Shown here: positions 43,501-55,530 of the stretch, in pieces
Layout: the number at the start of each line of letters is the position of its first letter
Position numbering within the stretch: the first letter of the stretch is position 1
NCBI GenBank assembly: GCA_949592205.1
Contig: CATIUR010000006.1
Span: forward strand, 68,258,001-68,322,000
Direction of reading: 5' to 3'
DNA from: Helichrysum umbraculigerum
Lineage: Eukaryota > Streptophyta > Magnoliopsida > Asterales > Asteraceae
Length of the DNA: 64,000 nucleotides
Notes under the pieces: generated by a model
The model's database searches: none
Seen by the model: only the letters and a program-made list of their open reading frames with translations
Told to the model about the DNA's origin: nothing
Position numbers and translations under genes: made by a program

Positions 43501-45213
43501 TTTGCCTTAAAGATTTGGAGACATTACCTGTATGGAACCAAATGCGTTATTTGTACGGACCACAAGAGCCTTCAGTATATGTTTACTCAAAAAGAACTTA
43601 ACATGAGGCAAAGACGATGGTTAGAGTTGATTAAAGATTATGATTGCGAGATTCGATACCATCCGGGTAAGGCAAATGTGGTGGCGGATGCGCTTAGCCG
43701 TAAGGGTAAATCTGAAAGGGTTTATTTAATGCGATTGGAAATCTCTTCAGACTTGATTGACAAATTGAAATTGGCTCAGATGGAGGCTCTATTGGATCAT
43801 AACTTGAAATCAGAAATCATGCTTAAAAGGAAAGATTTATTGGTAGAAGATTCTCGTGGATTAAAAACATTTCAGTCTCGTGTTTGGGTCCCATTGTTTG
43901 GTGGACTTCGAGATGTGATCTTGTTGGAAGCTCACAAGTCTAGATTGTCGGTTCATCCCGGAAGCACCAAAATGTATCATGATTTAAAACCATTGTATTG
44001 GTGGCCTACTTTGAAGTTGGATGTCGCTCGAATTGTTGAATCTTGCCATATTTGCTCTCAAGTAAAGACCGAGCATCAAAAACCTTATGGAGCTTTGAAG
44101 CAACTAGAGATTCCCGAGTGGAAATGGGAACATATTACCATGGATTTCGTGACCAAATTACCCCGAACTGTTAAGGGTAATGATATGATTTGGGTAATTG
44201 TTGATAGATTGACCAAGAGTGCTCACTTTCTTGCTACTTGTGAGACGGCATCATTAAGTAAATTGGCGCAATTGTACATTAATGAAGTGGTTATTAGGCA
44301 TGGTATTCCGTTGTCGATTGTTTCAGACAGAGATTCTCGATTTGTATCGGGTTTTTGGCAGAATTTACAGCGCGAATTGGGTTCTAGGGTCAACTTGAGT
44401 ACGGCTTATCATCCTCAGACGGATGGTCAGTCGGAACGTACCATTCAAACTTTGGAGGACATGTTGCGGGCATGTGTATTAGAATTTGGTGGGTCGTGGG
44501 ATTCCCATTTACCATTAGTTGAGTTTGCCTATAATAATTCTTTCCATTCTAGTATAGGCATGCCACCCTACGAAATGTTGTATGGTCGTAGGTGTAGAAC
44601 ACCCACTTGTTGGTTAGAGGCGGGTGAAAAGCAGTTTGCGGGTCCTGACATAGTCCAAATTACAGCCGATAAGGTAGCTATTGCCCGAGATAGATTGAAA
44701 GCTGCCCGTGATAGGCAGAAACTGTATGCTGACCCACGTTATCGATCAGTTTCTTTTGTAGAAGGTGAGTTGGTTTACTTGAAGGTTTCACCTTGGAAGG
44801 GTGTTATCAGGTTTGGAAAACGTGGTAAACTAGCTCCTAGATACATTGGACCGTTTAAAATTCGACATGTTGTCAATGATCAAACGGTGTCATTAGATCT
44901 TCCTCCTGAATTGTCGGGTATTCATGATACTTTTAATGTGTGTTATCTAAGAAAATGCAATGTGGAGGACCAATCCCAAGTTCTTCCATTGCAAGACTTG
45001 AGTGTGGACTTAAACCAAAGACTTGTAGAAGAGCCCGTAGAACTTGTTGACCGTAAGGTGACTAAACTTCGAAAGAAGGAGATCCCTATGGTATTGATTA
45101 AGTGGAATCATAGTTTGGGTCCGAATCTTACTTGGGAGACCGAGTCTAGCATACGGACGCGCTATCCCAATCTTTTTGAGCGTGGCGAGATTTCGGGGAC
45201 GAAATCTTCTTAA
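40555..45213 (+). CDS. gag-pol: Complete Gag-Pol polyprotein of Ty3 chromovirus D (Tekay-like)
   Basis: 1552 residues in one frame. The frame is open from 40531, but the ATG at 40555 (MAENNAP) matches the start in element C. Gag about 135-300; zinc knuckles CIKCGQFGHDIKDC (about 361) and CWNCRKEGHRSSAC (about 381); protease DSGAN (about 456); reverse transcriptase about 630-830 with FIDDIL (about 792); RNase H from FIVYCDAS (about 935); integrase HHCC zinc domain about 1126-1166; integrase core with the D,D,E residues in MDFVTKL (about 1197), SDRDSRF (about 1257) and SERTIQ (about 1293); GPFKIRH module (about 1431); C-terminal chromodomain-like segment about 1490-1550 (WETESSIRTRYPNLF). All catalytic motifs look intact. 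With near-identical LTRs and a target duplication, it is the best candidate for an autonomous element here. It could serve gag-only or non-coding relatives in trans. Confidence 0.97.
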   Translation: MAENNAPTSTPINASGVRDSPPEIQSQSQGQPSTTLPANELSRDEYTLYLEDELNKYKELYEQQARTSRQIPVVSTITPPLVTSQFSMPPPIYHQTSAPFSSSGPSGFQFPVFPPPSQQKLCSFKTFRSSGPSDFFGSTNPSVTMDWLRDVERKFEVCRCEDEIKVTYAVQLLKGPAMGWWDSITSHLTPQQKASITWSDFHNEVCKKYCSGYDMTRIRREFLDMQLTDSMTMEDLISQFTDKLRFVHQWVPDERTKIDHFVGMLPHNYRTTVRLAGDLNQAFDLARSVDGDIRAHGLEIKDKSPMKPKGESTSGQGKKKWQGNNNNRKPNVIGGAVDRSNWCQNCKSRHTGHCTPQTARCIKCGQFGHDIKDCPFHKPVCWNCRKEGHRSSACPEERKQKSGTVGGSSSSAGQKRKNPPVPTGRAFRMTVDEAVVAEDVITGTFLINSVPACALFDSGANCSFMSLVFCDRLKLTPTCIPKPIEVEVADGKLVSVTTSVTGASISIEGHSFPVSFLLMPIHGFDVVLGMDWLSRNKANIDCHKKLIKIPISDESYVVARGERERVSIPLISMMKARKSLAKGCDSYLAYVVDAKLEKKAISNVRVVSEYSDVFPDELPGLPPVREVEYKIELIPGSTPVAKAPYRLAPSEIREMMNQIQELLDKGFVRPSSSPWGAPVLFVKKKDGTFRMCIDYRELNKRTVKNKYPLPRIDELFDQLQGSSFFSKIDLRSGYHQVRVCGEDIPKTAFRTRYGHYEFLVMPFGLTNAPAIFMDLMNRVCRPFLDKFVIVFIDDILVYSKSESDHEVHLRLVLDTLRKEKLYAKFSKCEFWLREVQFLGHIICEDGVKVDPSKIEAVMNWQSPKSPSEIKSFLGLAGYYRKFIKDFSKIAGSLTKLTRKDVKFLWGDQQESAFQTLKQLLCQAPVLALPDGSEDFIVYCDASHAGLGCVLMQRDRVIAYASRQLKPHEINYPTHDLELAAVVFALKIWRHYLYGTKCVICTDHKSLQYMFTQKELNMRQRRWLELIKDYDCEIRYHPGKANVVADALSRKGKSERVYLMRLEISSDLIDKLKLAQMEALLDHNLKSEIMLKRKDLLVEDSRGLKTFQSRVWVPLFGGLRDVILLEAHKSRLSVHPGSTKMYHDLKPLYWWPTLKLDVARIVESCHICSQVKTEHQKPYGALKQLEIPEWKWEHITMDFVTKLPRTVKGNDMIWVIVDRLTKSAHFLATCETASLSKLAQLYINEVVIRHGIPLSIVSDRDSRFVSGFWQNLQRELGSRVNLSTAYHPQTDGQSERTIQTLEDMLRACVLEFGGSWDSHLPLVEFAYNNSFHSSIGMPPYEMLYGRRCRTPTCWLEAGEKQFAGPDIVQITADKVAIARDRLKAARDRQKLYADPRYRSVSFVEGELVYLKVSPWKGVIRFGKRGKLAPRYIGPFKIRHVVNDQTVSLDLPPELSGIHDTFNVCYLRKCNVEDQSQVLPLQDLSVDLNQRLVEEPVELVDRKVTKLRKKEIPMVLIKWNHSLGPNLTWETESSIRTRYPNLFERGEISGTKSS

Positions 45214-45225
45214 GGAGGGAAGATT
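45209..45225 (+). other. Polypurine tract of element D
   Basis: AAGGAGGGAAGA directly after the pol stop codon and before the 3' LTR. Confidence 0.85.
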
Positions 45226-47242
45226 TGTAACATCCTCAAATGTGGCCTAGTTGAAATACGGTATTTCCCTTAATTTAATTGTTATTTAAATTGTATTTTA
45301 AATACTTGGTGTATTTGATGGCTAAATTAATAGGTCAATTGGTCAATTGGCTTATTGTGATAAATGAATTATTACATGTTTTAAATTTATTTAGTCGACG
45401 GTATAATAAAAACTTATTTCTCGCAAATGGTTTTTAGGTTCCAGACAATAGATTTAGGACGGGTATAATTTTAACTAAAATGGAGCTGAGTCATAAAGAT
45501 CAGTCGACACTTGTTTCATCATTTTGACATAACACCAAATTGTTCCTGACTTGTGTTTTGCTCTCAAGAACACATTTTCTCAAATCAAATACACCATCTG
45601 ATTTCATCAAATTAAGGCTGTGATTGTGATTACATTGTGTTCTTCATCTCCTTCATCTAGCTACCATCTCCATTGTAAGTGAATTTACACCATTTTCATG
45701 TAAATGCTTGAATTATTAAGTTTGGTAAATTGATGATAGAATGGAGTTAAATTCGTGTTTAAAATGTGTTATATGATTATGGTAAACTGATTACATAGTT
45801 GCATTTCAGATTGTTGCAATCAATTTGTTGAAATATGAATTTGAGCTAAAATCTTAAATATCTTGAAAATTGATGCATGTATGAATTGAAGTGTTTGATG
45901 ATGTTAGTTGTTGTTGCAATATGTTTATACATGTTAGTATAGGTCACTTAAGTGTTAAATTCGTGTATTGTAGCTGAAACTTGATGATTTGCAATTTTGG
46001 TTCGAGCTGAAACTAGTTGCAGGTCTGAACCATTGCTGCAAAACATAGGAACGCGATCCCGAAACCCTTGCCCGGATCGCGTTGCTATGTGTATTTTGAT
46101 CCCAAGATGATTTTGTACGTATGAACGCGATCCAGTCCCTATCATACGGATCGCGTTAGCTAGTGTTAATTTGGATCAACGGATTTTGTTCCTTGGAACG
46201 CGATCTAGCTCCTTGTCCCGGATCGCGTTTGCAAGTGTATTTTGGCAACAGAATATTTTGGTGTTAAGGAACGCGATCCAGCCACACCTTATCCGGATCG
46301 CGTTTGTTAGTTTTACTTTGACGAATTTGACAACTTGTGACTTGTGTGCTTATGTTATTTAACGAGTATTGAAAGTATAGTATGAGCATTATACGACATT
46401 AATTATGTGAATGTTATATTATAAATTCTAAACATTAGAGGCTAACTCGGGTTTTGATCGTGTTCTCAGATAACCAGAAGACTCAATAAGATAAGATCTT
46501 TGAGTGGAGACTACAGTCGACAAGGGTGAGTGGATCTTGGACTGTCAGTCTAATTTGGTTGTAACAATATGGTTACAATGGGTAAATGTGAATTTACTGT
46601 TTTCATTGTTAAGTTAATAGTTTGCCATGATGGTTATATTTAACTTAATTGTTGGTGTCCTTGATTGCCATGATGGTTGTGGACTATATGAATGTCGGGG
46701 GTCAACGTGTGTTGGGTTTGAGTACTATTACTGTGGACATCATAAGTGCTTTGTACATGTGTTGTTCACTGAGATTATGTTGTAAGTAGTAATAGTACCA
46801 AGCTATCGGTTTAGCCACTGATTTGGCCTTCAGTTGGTTTTAAGTGTTACTTGGGGAACCACCGCGGCATGAGGGTACTCCAAGGACCACCGATCCTTCA
46901 TGATTAACTGTTGCTATGCTTTGCTGTATTCATTTGTTAAGCTAAGTTAGGTGATAGTTTGAGATTTATTCACTTAGCTTCGTGCTAACCCCTCATTACT
47001 TCTTGCAGGTTTACTTTGGTATGTGGGTGGGCAAGAAGTACTATAGGAATGGAATGTTTGACAGGCTCACTCTGTTTTGTTAACTATGTTAATGTTATGA
47101 CATATGTTTTGGATTTCTATAACACTAAACTTATTGTGTGTAATGTCTAGGATAATCTAGTTTAAAGACTGTATGTATTTGGATTGCCATTTTGAAATGT
47201 AAATATGCACTCCAATGTCTTGTATCTAAACTTGCGCTTCCC

Positions 47243-47279
<37 letters not shown>

Positions 47280-47306
47280 CCTTGTATTTTCGAGTCGGGC
47301 GTTATA
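45226..47306 (+). mobile_element. 3' LTR of element D
   Basis: 2081 bp, offset 6935 from the 5' LTR. The hairpin array starts at 46050 and the acceptor module at about 46971. Followed by target duplication CTCTT (47307-47311). Confidence 0.96.
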
Positions 47307-47319
47307 CTCTTAAACCATT

Positions 47320-47331
47320 GCTCTGATACCA
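47320..47331 (-). other. Primer binding site of element E (minus strand)
   Basis: GCTCTGATACCA on the + strand, i.e. TGGTATCAGAGC on the minus strand, three bases from the E 5' LTR. Element D inserted only about a dozen bases beyond it. Confidence 0.93.
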
Positions 47332-47334
47332 ACT

Positions 47335-50038
47335 TGAAACGCCCCGAAAACAGAACCATTTTTTTTTACCTAACACTGAAAACACACTCTATTAGGTCCC
47401 ACATCTAAAATATGACATTATAAACTCGTTATATCGTTCCCTTAATCAAATAATGACTCAATTAATAAAATGTTGAATTTACAAGCGATTCCCCAGGAAT
47501 GACTCCCATTCCCCCGGAATAAGGGCTGCTATTAGCACTTAAGTTCAGATTCCTCAGGAATGACTCCGATTCCCCATGAATCAGGGCTGCACACACTAAT
47601 ACCAAAATACGAATTTTCGACGCGCATAACTTTTTACTCGTAAACACTTAGGCCCTGAAAATTTGCAGGCACCTCCATAATGCCAAAATGAAACTTTCTA
47701 TTTTTGCACTTTTCCAAAATACACGTTTTACGAGAAAACGGACGTATAACCACTTTTTGACTACAACTCAAATCACAAACCACGAACACTTGGACTCTAA
47801 CTTTTTGCACACATGATCAACATACCAAAACAAGTCTAACACCATTGACCAAACCCACATAAGTACATTCTAACCCGATTTAACCCTTTTGACCCGTTTT
47901 GGTGTCCATTTGGACACTTTCACCAAATCTACTACATAACACCACCACATTACCCAATACCACATATGTTTGACTCTTACAACATTGTTGACTATATGTC
48001 AACTTCTCATTTGACAAACCAATCACATTCGACACTTAATCACTTTTCAACACTTTGACCCAAACCAAACCAATCATATAACTTCATACAATTGACAACC
48101 ACATACACTAGACACCATAACTCAGTTTGACTTTCAAAGTCAACTACTATACATTGACCAACATATTTAATTCAAAAACTCATTGTTTTGGCGATTTACA
48201 CAATTGAGCATCAACACAACAATTCAAAAGAAAGAAGCATATTCTAACCATAAGCATGCTCCATATCCATGTCACTAGCATCTCATAACCCTTCTATCCA
48301 CATGTCGCTAGCAAAACATCAACCTACAACATAAACACTGAAACGGGTAAGCACAGCTGCTTAGTGAGTACACAGGCAATCAAACAAGCAATACACACAT
48401 AACACTTAGCACATATCAACACAATACATAAGCACAAATTCACTGGGCTCTGAACACTGAACACTAAACACTGAACACTGTCTTAACCGCAGTTAACTCT
48501 CTGATCACCACTGAATCATTACACATAATCATTAACCAACAACAATCAAGTCACTAATCAACAACAACTTTTAACATAATCTTAAACACACACACATAAG
48601 AAACAAAACATATAACAAGCAACTCTCACTTGATTGTATGATCCTCTAGCTCGGAAGCTATCCGGAAACACATACAACCAATTCATACACGGTTCACCAC
48701 ATAATCACTATTTAATCCACATATATCAACAAGTCATTTTCCACCCGATTGTGTAGCCTCTTACTCGAAAGCAATCCGGATCCAACACAATCGAATCATA
48801 CACTATTCATCACCAATTCTTTTCCTTTACCTTTAAGCTAGTGACTTACTCATTACTTGGCTAACATCAAGCTAATGAGAAAATCATTACTTTTATTACC
48901 AAGTAACATTTAATCACATAACAATTGAGAATAACAAGTAATTTAACACAACAACTAAATTAAGCAATAAACATAATTAAACAAACATAAACAAATAATT
49001 TATTCCTGATTGTGTAAACCTCTAGCCCGCAAGCTATTCGGTACTACACAATCACATCACCTGTTTAACCCCCGTATCACTCACCACAATCTCTTAGATG
49101 ATTTCACCAACGAAAGCTCTCCATGTCTCTAACACCTACATAATTATACATATCATCATAAAAATACTTAGGCACTAATCAATCATTTCAATAACTCATA
49201 ACCATATTCAACCCTTCCCCACTTTAATTTGATTCTTTAACTAACTATACCAAAACCATCTTTCATAATCATAACATCTCAATTATCTAATTATCCATTT
49301 ACTACTTCAATTCTTGTTCCATCACCATATTCATACTCTATTAACATCATTTTATATAAATTTAACATAACTCATAAAAATCACCATGTTAACCCTTAAA
49401 GATTCTTCACTTTTCACTTGTATTATATTTATCAATAATCATAACAACACTTACTAACATCAATTAATCATATTAAATACCTAATTTCATATTAAAATCA
49501 CTAGTTTCATAAACCCCATTAAATCCCTCAAGAACACTAATCATAATTTTATCAATTTCATCATGTTCTATGATTACCAACAATCTCTATAACACTAATT
49601 AACACCAATTCCACCATATTAAAACCTTAATTTCGGATTGAAACCATGAACTCTTTAAAACCCCCATGAAACCCAAACCCTAGGTTAAAATCACGAAAGA
49701 AATCACTTACAAAAGCTTGAGAGAATGGAAGAGATGAATAATTGAAACCCTAATTGCTTGAATCAAAGATTAGAAGTTGAATCTTAATTCTTGAATTAGT
49801 TCCTGCAATCTTTTGTTCTTCACCCATAAAGCTCTGGAATGTTTTTGGAATAATAATGAAACTGTATACGTACGTATGTGTATATAACTTAATAATTTCA
49901 TTCCCTTTATTTCGTACAGTCTGGAACTGATAAAACCGTTTACGTTTTCTAATTATATTGTATTATTTAAATAACCATTCTTCATAATAATTATATATTC
50001 ACGTACGAAATTAATTTCCTGAAATTCGGGGTGTTACA
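47335..50038 (-). mobile_element. 5' LTR of element E (minus strand)
   Basis: 2704 bp, uninterrupted copy of the LTR at 30541-37554, with ends TGTAACACCCC (at 50038) and GGGGCGTTTCA (at 47335). It serves as the empty-site reference for solo LTRs G and F. Followed by target duplication AGAAA. Confidence 0.95.
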
Positions 50039-50132
50039 AGAAAAACTGTTTGTGAATGTTTAAAAAAATGAAGGCTAAAAATGTATAACAAATTGGTCAA
50101 CATCATAATTTTTTTTTCTCATTAATATCATA

Positions 50133-50386
50133 CTCCATCCGTCTCAAAATAAATGTCCACATTACTATATTTATATATGTTCAAATAAGATTGTCTACTC
50201 GCAAAAATAACTAGTAAATATCATTACAATATCTCTTTTACCTTCATTTATTGCTCTCAATCATTTAATTTCTTACTAATTTTCAGTCAAACTTGTTTTA
50301 AATACAAAGTCATAACTGACATTTCATTGATATATCATAACTCAAAGAAAATTTGTTTAGTGAAATTCTTTTTGGGACGGATGGAG
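50133..50386. mobile_element. Stowaway-type MITE (Tc1/mariner)
   Basis: 254 bp, starts CTCCATCCGTCTCA and ends TGGGACGGATGGAG, flanked by TA on both sides. These are canonical Stowaway termini. It lies about 430 bp upstream of the GSDA-B start codon. Confidence 0.92.
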
Positions 50387-50812
50387 TAGTTATTATGCCC
50401 CTGAGCTGATTATATGAATAACCAATTTCTCTTTTACAACTTTTTATCTTAATCATATAGTAACACTAAAGTACAATTTTATAAGTAGATAGATATATGA
50501 TTGTTTAGCTATATTAATAATACCTGTATTGCATGGTTTTTCCAATTTTTTTTTTTTTTTTATATATTGTTGTTTTTCTAATATTTAATAAGGTTATACT
50601 AGTAATGATGGTGATGGTGATGGTGATGATGATACATCACCAACTTTTAAATTTTAATGGTCCACAAGCTAGTCGTTTTTTAATTTTGTGTTTATTGTGG
50701 TTGTTGGCACTTGTTGTCTTGTCTCTCAATTTGGCCTTTTGTATTTTCGGATCAATCATTTGTTCATTGTTCAACTAAACCAACTACTGCACTCATTCAT
50801 CTTCATATCTTC
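50387..50812 (+). other. 5' flank of GSDA-B
   Basis: Diverged copy of the GSDA-A flank, including GATGATGATACA, a TTTTAATGGTCC-type segment and an ACTGCACTCATTCATCT 5' untranslated segment. Contains GTGATG triplet repeats at 50609-50635. No TATA box could be assigned with confidence. Confidence 0.55.
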
Positions 50813-53403
50813 ATGGAAGAAGCTAACAGTACGTACCTTACTCCTTTTTTTCTTTTTATTCAATATATCGACGATCATATTATTATTATTAGCCGATCTT
50901 GAAGTTTTATTGATTTATCTCCATCTGATTGTTAAGTTAGTTTGAATTTCCTTAATCACGTTCATATTTTTCATTGACCTTAATTTAATCTGATTGGATT
51001 TGTTTCTTAAGTCGATCAATGATGTGCTCAAGATACACTAAATAATTTGCTCCTTATTAAAGAGTCGTAAGTCGATTTTTGGTGCAAAATCTAGTACTTT
51101 TAATCAACTTTGAGAATGATATAAAATTAACAAGAAGAAACTACACATACAACTACGCCGATCTGTATTTCATAGATTTTGACCATGTTTTTTCCTCATC
51201 TAACAGGTTGTTTAAGTTGTGTTCGTGTGTGACTCATACCTTTTTTTATATATATTATTATTATTATTATTTAGCTAAAATGTGGAACCCACAAACCATA
51301 TCGCACCCATACTTGCACTAGCTTACATTATGTTTTTCTTGAATGATTTTGTCTCATCAGCTTTGGTATTTGAATGTTGTCAATCAAATTGTATGCTTCT
51401 ATGATCTGGAGTGGTTATTTGTATAGGTTGCAATTCCGACCCATTTACTTATAAGTGGGTTGATTCGGGTAATGTTTCATCTCTAGTGGGTCAAAGAGGT
51501 GAAATAATAAGATCAACCTATGTGAAAAGAGTCAATTTAAACGAAAGTCATAAAAAGTAAAAGTGCATTTTGAATGCATCAAATTGTCCTAAACTGTTGT
51601 AAATATTGATACATACTATATACTAATACGGAGTATAACTTTTGTTACTCATATTTCTTAAAGTATCTAAAAGATGTTAGGTCAACCCAAATCAACATGT
51701 TTTGACTCGTACAAAAAATTTATAATTTATGGCCCGTTAGCCAATGCGTTTGACCCGCCCATATTGCCTCTACTACTTGTGAAGTCTATAAATGATGATT
51801 CTAAGCAGCTTTACAAGAAAGAGACGATGAATTCTTGACAAAAGCTATCAAAGAAGCATATAGAGCAGTAGAATGTGGCGATGGAGCTCCATTTGGTGCA
51901 GTTATTGTTCGCAATGATGAGATTGTTGTGAGTTGTCATAACATGGTACAAAAACACATTGACCCAACTGCACATGCTGAAGTTACAGCAGTAAGAGAGG
52001 TTAGACTGTTACTCGTTTTTTCCAAGGACCTATGTACAATATTTCAGTTGGCAAATACTTGATATGTCTTTTTCATATTCTTTTGAACTTTTTTGAAGAT
52101 ATTTGTTTGTAAGTTTGGTCTATTTATCATTGTTGCTATTTTTTTTTCATTTTTTTTGTTATAACACTACCATACCACTTATTTCAGGCATGTAAAAAGC
52201 TGAGCCGAACTGATCTTCCTGACTGTGAAATATATGCCTCTTGTGAGCCATGTGCTATGTGCTTTACTGCTATTCAGAATTCAGGAATGAAGGTTCTGTT
52301 TTCATCCCTATCCTTTCTAACATTTTCATTCATAATACTAGAGTTGTCAATCTCGACCCATGTACTTATGAATGATTTGGGTTGTGTATGTTTTACATGA
52401 AACTGGTCAAATTAGAAAAGATAGCTTAAGATGATGGTTTAGCTTAGTTGAACAGCTTGAAAGTTTTCTTAAGTCATCTTTTTTTCTTTCTGCAATCAAC
52501 CTACTTTTATAAGTTGTTTTATCATAATAATATTATTCTTGTCATAACATTTAGTGCTTTTCTTATTTATCAAATTATGAACGAAAAAGGTTACCGTGGC
52601 CAACTCAACCCCAACCCGACTCTTTTAAACTCATACTAAAAGTGTCTTGTTTCAACCCGAACCCATTTGGACCCATTAGTGAAACCAGTCCACCGCCCAT
52701 CTTGCCACCTTGATGACGTATGCTTTCCACATATTAGAGTAAGTAGGGTGAATTACCAAGAATACAAACCAATTAGCAAATATCTATGTTAAAGTCAACA
52801 TAAAAGCTACGGAGTATATGTAAGTGTTGTTATGCATGATTGCTTTCATGTATTCTCTCTTATTTTATACAAGATACTTTACTTGGATTGCTAGTTGGAA
52901 ACTAGGTGAATATATTTGTCAAATTGACTAGAACTAGTATACACTATTAAATCCCCTAATGAACTAACAAAAATTTGTTTTCATGGTCATTAACCATATA
53001 TTGGGTAATTAAAAACTTATATTAGTATTTTTTGGGGGCACCAATTGAGAGAACATTTTGGTCTTGCTTATTTCACATATATGTCAAATGCAAGAATTTG
53101 TATGCTATTAGCCTTTTGATTACAACTAATATAATATCAAGTATTTGCCAATTTTTACAAATACCTGTATCATAATTAAGTGACTAAAAACTTTATCCAT
53201 GTACTCTTTGGGCGCAGAGGTTGGTTTATGGTGCTAAAGCCGAAACAGGAATTGCAAGTGGGTTCGATGCTTACATATCAGATGCATTAAGAGGTACCGG
53301 ATTTTATCACAAGGCTGACTTGGAGATCCAAAAAGCTGATGGTAATGTAGCCATAATTGCGGAACAAGTATTTGAAAACATCAAAGCCAAGTTCTCTACG
53401 TGA
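50813..53403 (+). CDS. GSDA: Guanosine deaminase-like protein, copy B (four exons)
   Basis: Exons 50813-50828, 51809-51999, 52188-52292 and 53218-53403. Exon lengths are identical to copy A, with GT..AG junctions in matching phases, giving 165 residues. Zinc-site residues are kept: PTAHAE and CEPCAMC; the C-terminal segment is SDALRGTGFYHKADLEIQKADG. It differs from copy A at scattered positions (for example IKEAYRAVECGDGAPFG and ACKKLSRTDLPDC). No stop or frameshift seen, so both copies may be functional. Predicted reaction is guanosine to xanthosine in the cytosol. Intron 2 is only 188 bp, against 645 bp in copy A. The N terminus is short, as in copy A. Confidence 0.86.
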
Positions 53404-53815
53404 TGACACTTCAACAGTTCAACTTAATGATCCGATTTTTGTCTTCATTGGATTCTGTCATTCACAATTGAGTTCAAACATTTTTGCATCACATGATACT
53501 GACTGAACACCATGTGATAGCAGTTGAATATATTAGAGCATAAATTCGGGTTACTATATAGTAACCCGAACTTATCCTGTAATAGAATAAAGGGACAAAT
53601 ATTGAAAGGTTTAATTAGTCATGTATTGATTTGGGTTTTGTATTATGTTTAATGTGTTGTATTGGTATAACCAAAAAAAAAATAACGCTAAAAAGGAAAT
53701 ATTTCAAATGGGTCCGATGCATGGATTGAATCTTTTAGAATAGACAACATTAAGTATTTTAATAAATTTAAACGCGTTATTGTTATCTACAAAAAAAAAA
53801 AAAAAAAAATTTTTA
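53404..53815. other. 3' flank of GSDA-B
   Basis: The first ~200 bp parallel the GSDA-A 3' flank, including TTGAAAGGTTTAATTAGTCATGTAT, at which point copy A was hit by the hAT-like element. An A-run lies at 53791-53808. No gene seen. Confidence 0.6.
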
Positions 53816-55530
53816 TAAGGCAAATATTTTATTAATTAATTAAAAATCAAAAGACAACCTATTTACAAAGCTAAAAAACTACTTGGTGATCTACAAGATG
53901 CAGACACCAAAACTCCTCTAAACTAAAGAAATAAAATACAGAGGAAACAGAAAAACTACGGCAAGGACAACATCAAAATTACAAGGACCCACACTAACAT
54001 TTTTGACCATTAGAAACAAGATGTTGAAACCTTCAACTCCACATAACAGGAGCTTTATAATAATGTATTGACAATGAGAGTTTTGACTTCAGTATCATCC
54101 ATCTCTAAAAACAGTTAATTTTTGCAAGCCTGTTTTGGGTTTAAGCACCAATCCACCCAAGAGGTAATTGCACCTTTTTTCCTATGCGATATCCAAAAAT
54201 GTGATAATACTTGAACTTCATCACACACTTTCAAAGACGACATCTGACGATTTTCACACACTTTTTTATTGCGAGCTCCCCATATTACATATAACATAGT
54301 CCACACCACCGCTTCCCATATTGACCTTAGTTTTTTCTTAAGCCAACTAGGACCCTCATGATTAATTAAATTCTCAACCGATAAAACATTGAATGTACCC
54401 ACATTCCACCATTTGAAAATTTGAACCCATTCATCCCACACCCGTTTGCAAGTAATGAAACAATGATCCACCGTTTCTATCTCTTCTTCACAAATAGGAC
54501 ATAAAGTTGAGTTGAGATCGATACCAAGATGATCTAACCATGCAAGCACCGGTAGTCTTCTTTGTTGAAGTCTCCATATGAGAATGCATACCTTCCTTGG
54601 CACGAGTTTGTTCCATCTCATTTCTCGAGTAATACCATTTGGACCAAGTATTTTTTCATCGACCATCTCCCTTAAACTTTTAACCGTGAAAGTCCCATGA
54701 TCGTCCAAGAGCCAATGCCACATATCCGCTTTCGATGTAATAAGATTGAAATTATTTAGTAAATCCGTCAATTCATGAAAATCACCTAAGCCCCTCCCCC
54801 TTATTTCCCTCAACCACCCCCACTCCCACATCCACCTTCCTTCCACCCACGACACCCTCTCACTTACTTTGACATTTTTATGAGATTCTAATTGAAACAA
54901 TCTAGGAAACTTTTCGCTAAGTTTAAAATCCCCCACCCACTTGTCCAACCAAAATAGAGTATTATTCCCATCCCCCACCCGTTTCCCAAAAGAAGAAGAA
55001 AAACTTATCCCAACTTTTTCTAATTCCCTACCCACCCGAATAATGTTCCCCCACACGCCACCACATCCCTTGTTTTCCATCCCCACCTCTTTCAAACCAC
55101 CATCTATCCCATGGATACTTTTGATCACTTTACACCACAACCTATTCTCCTCTACCCGAAATCTCCACCACCATTTCCCAAGTAAACCCCAATTAGAAGC
55201 TTTTAGGCTACTAATATTCAACCCCCCCCATATCATAATTTTTTAAGACATTTTCCCATTTTACCCAAGCCATTTTTTTGTTTTCACCGTCCCCACCCCA
55301 AAAAAATGTTTTCCTCACGCACTCTAGATTTTGTATGACACTCACAGGCGCACGGAACAAGGAAAAATAATACAATGCCATACTACCAAGGACCGATCGA
55401 ACCAATGTCAAACGACCTCCGAATGATATCATTTTTGCTTTCCAACAAGACAATTTATTTTTGAACTTCTCCACAATTGAGCTCCAACTTTGAATTTTTG
55501 ACATGTTTACCCCGATTGGAAGACCCAAAA
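53816..55530 (-). pseudogene. 5'-truncated LINE (non-LTR retrotransposon), frameshifted ORF2 end
   Basis: Minus strand. The first part (about 55525-55211) begins LGLPIGVNM and continues with KAKMISFGGRLTLVRSVLGS, the thumb-side end of a plant LINE reverse transcriptase. The second part (55236-54115) continues with LKASNWGLLGKWWWRF and a C-terminal zf-RVT domain (LVPRKVCILIWR; cysteines in CPICEEE and the HCFITC stretch). The two lie in different frames; the break falls at a run of C on the + strand (about 55219-55227). Endonuclease and most of the reverse transcriptase are missing, the usual 5' truncation. The 3' untranslated part runs to about 53816. An ordinary poly-A tail is not visible; instead T follows on the minus strand. 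Confidence 0.85.

Noticed and set aside
54941..55246. 101-codon plus-strand frame
   Set aside because: Antisense shadow of the LINE reverse transcriptase tail.
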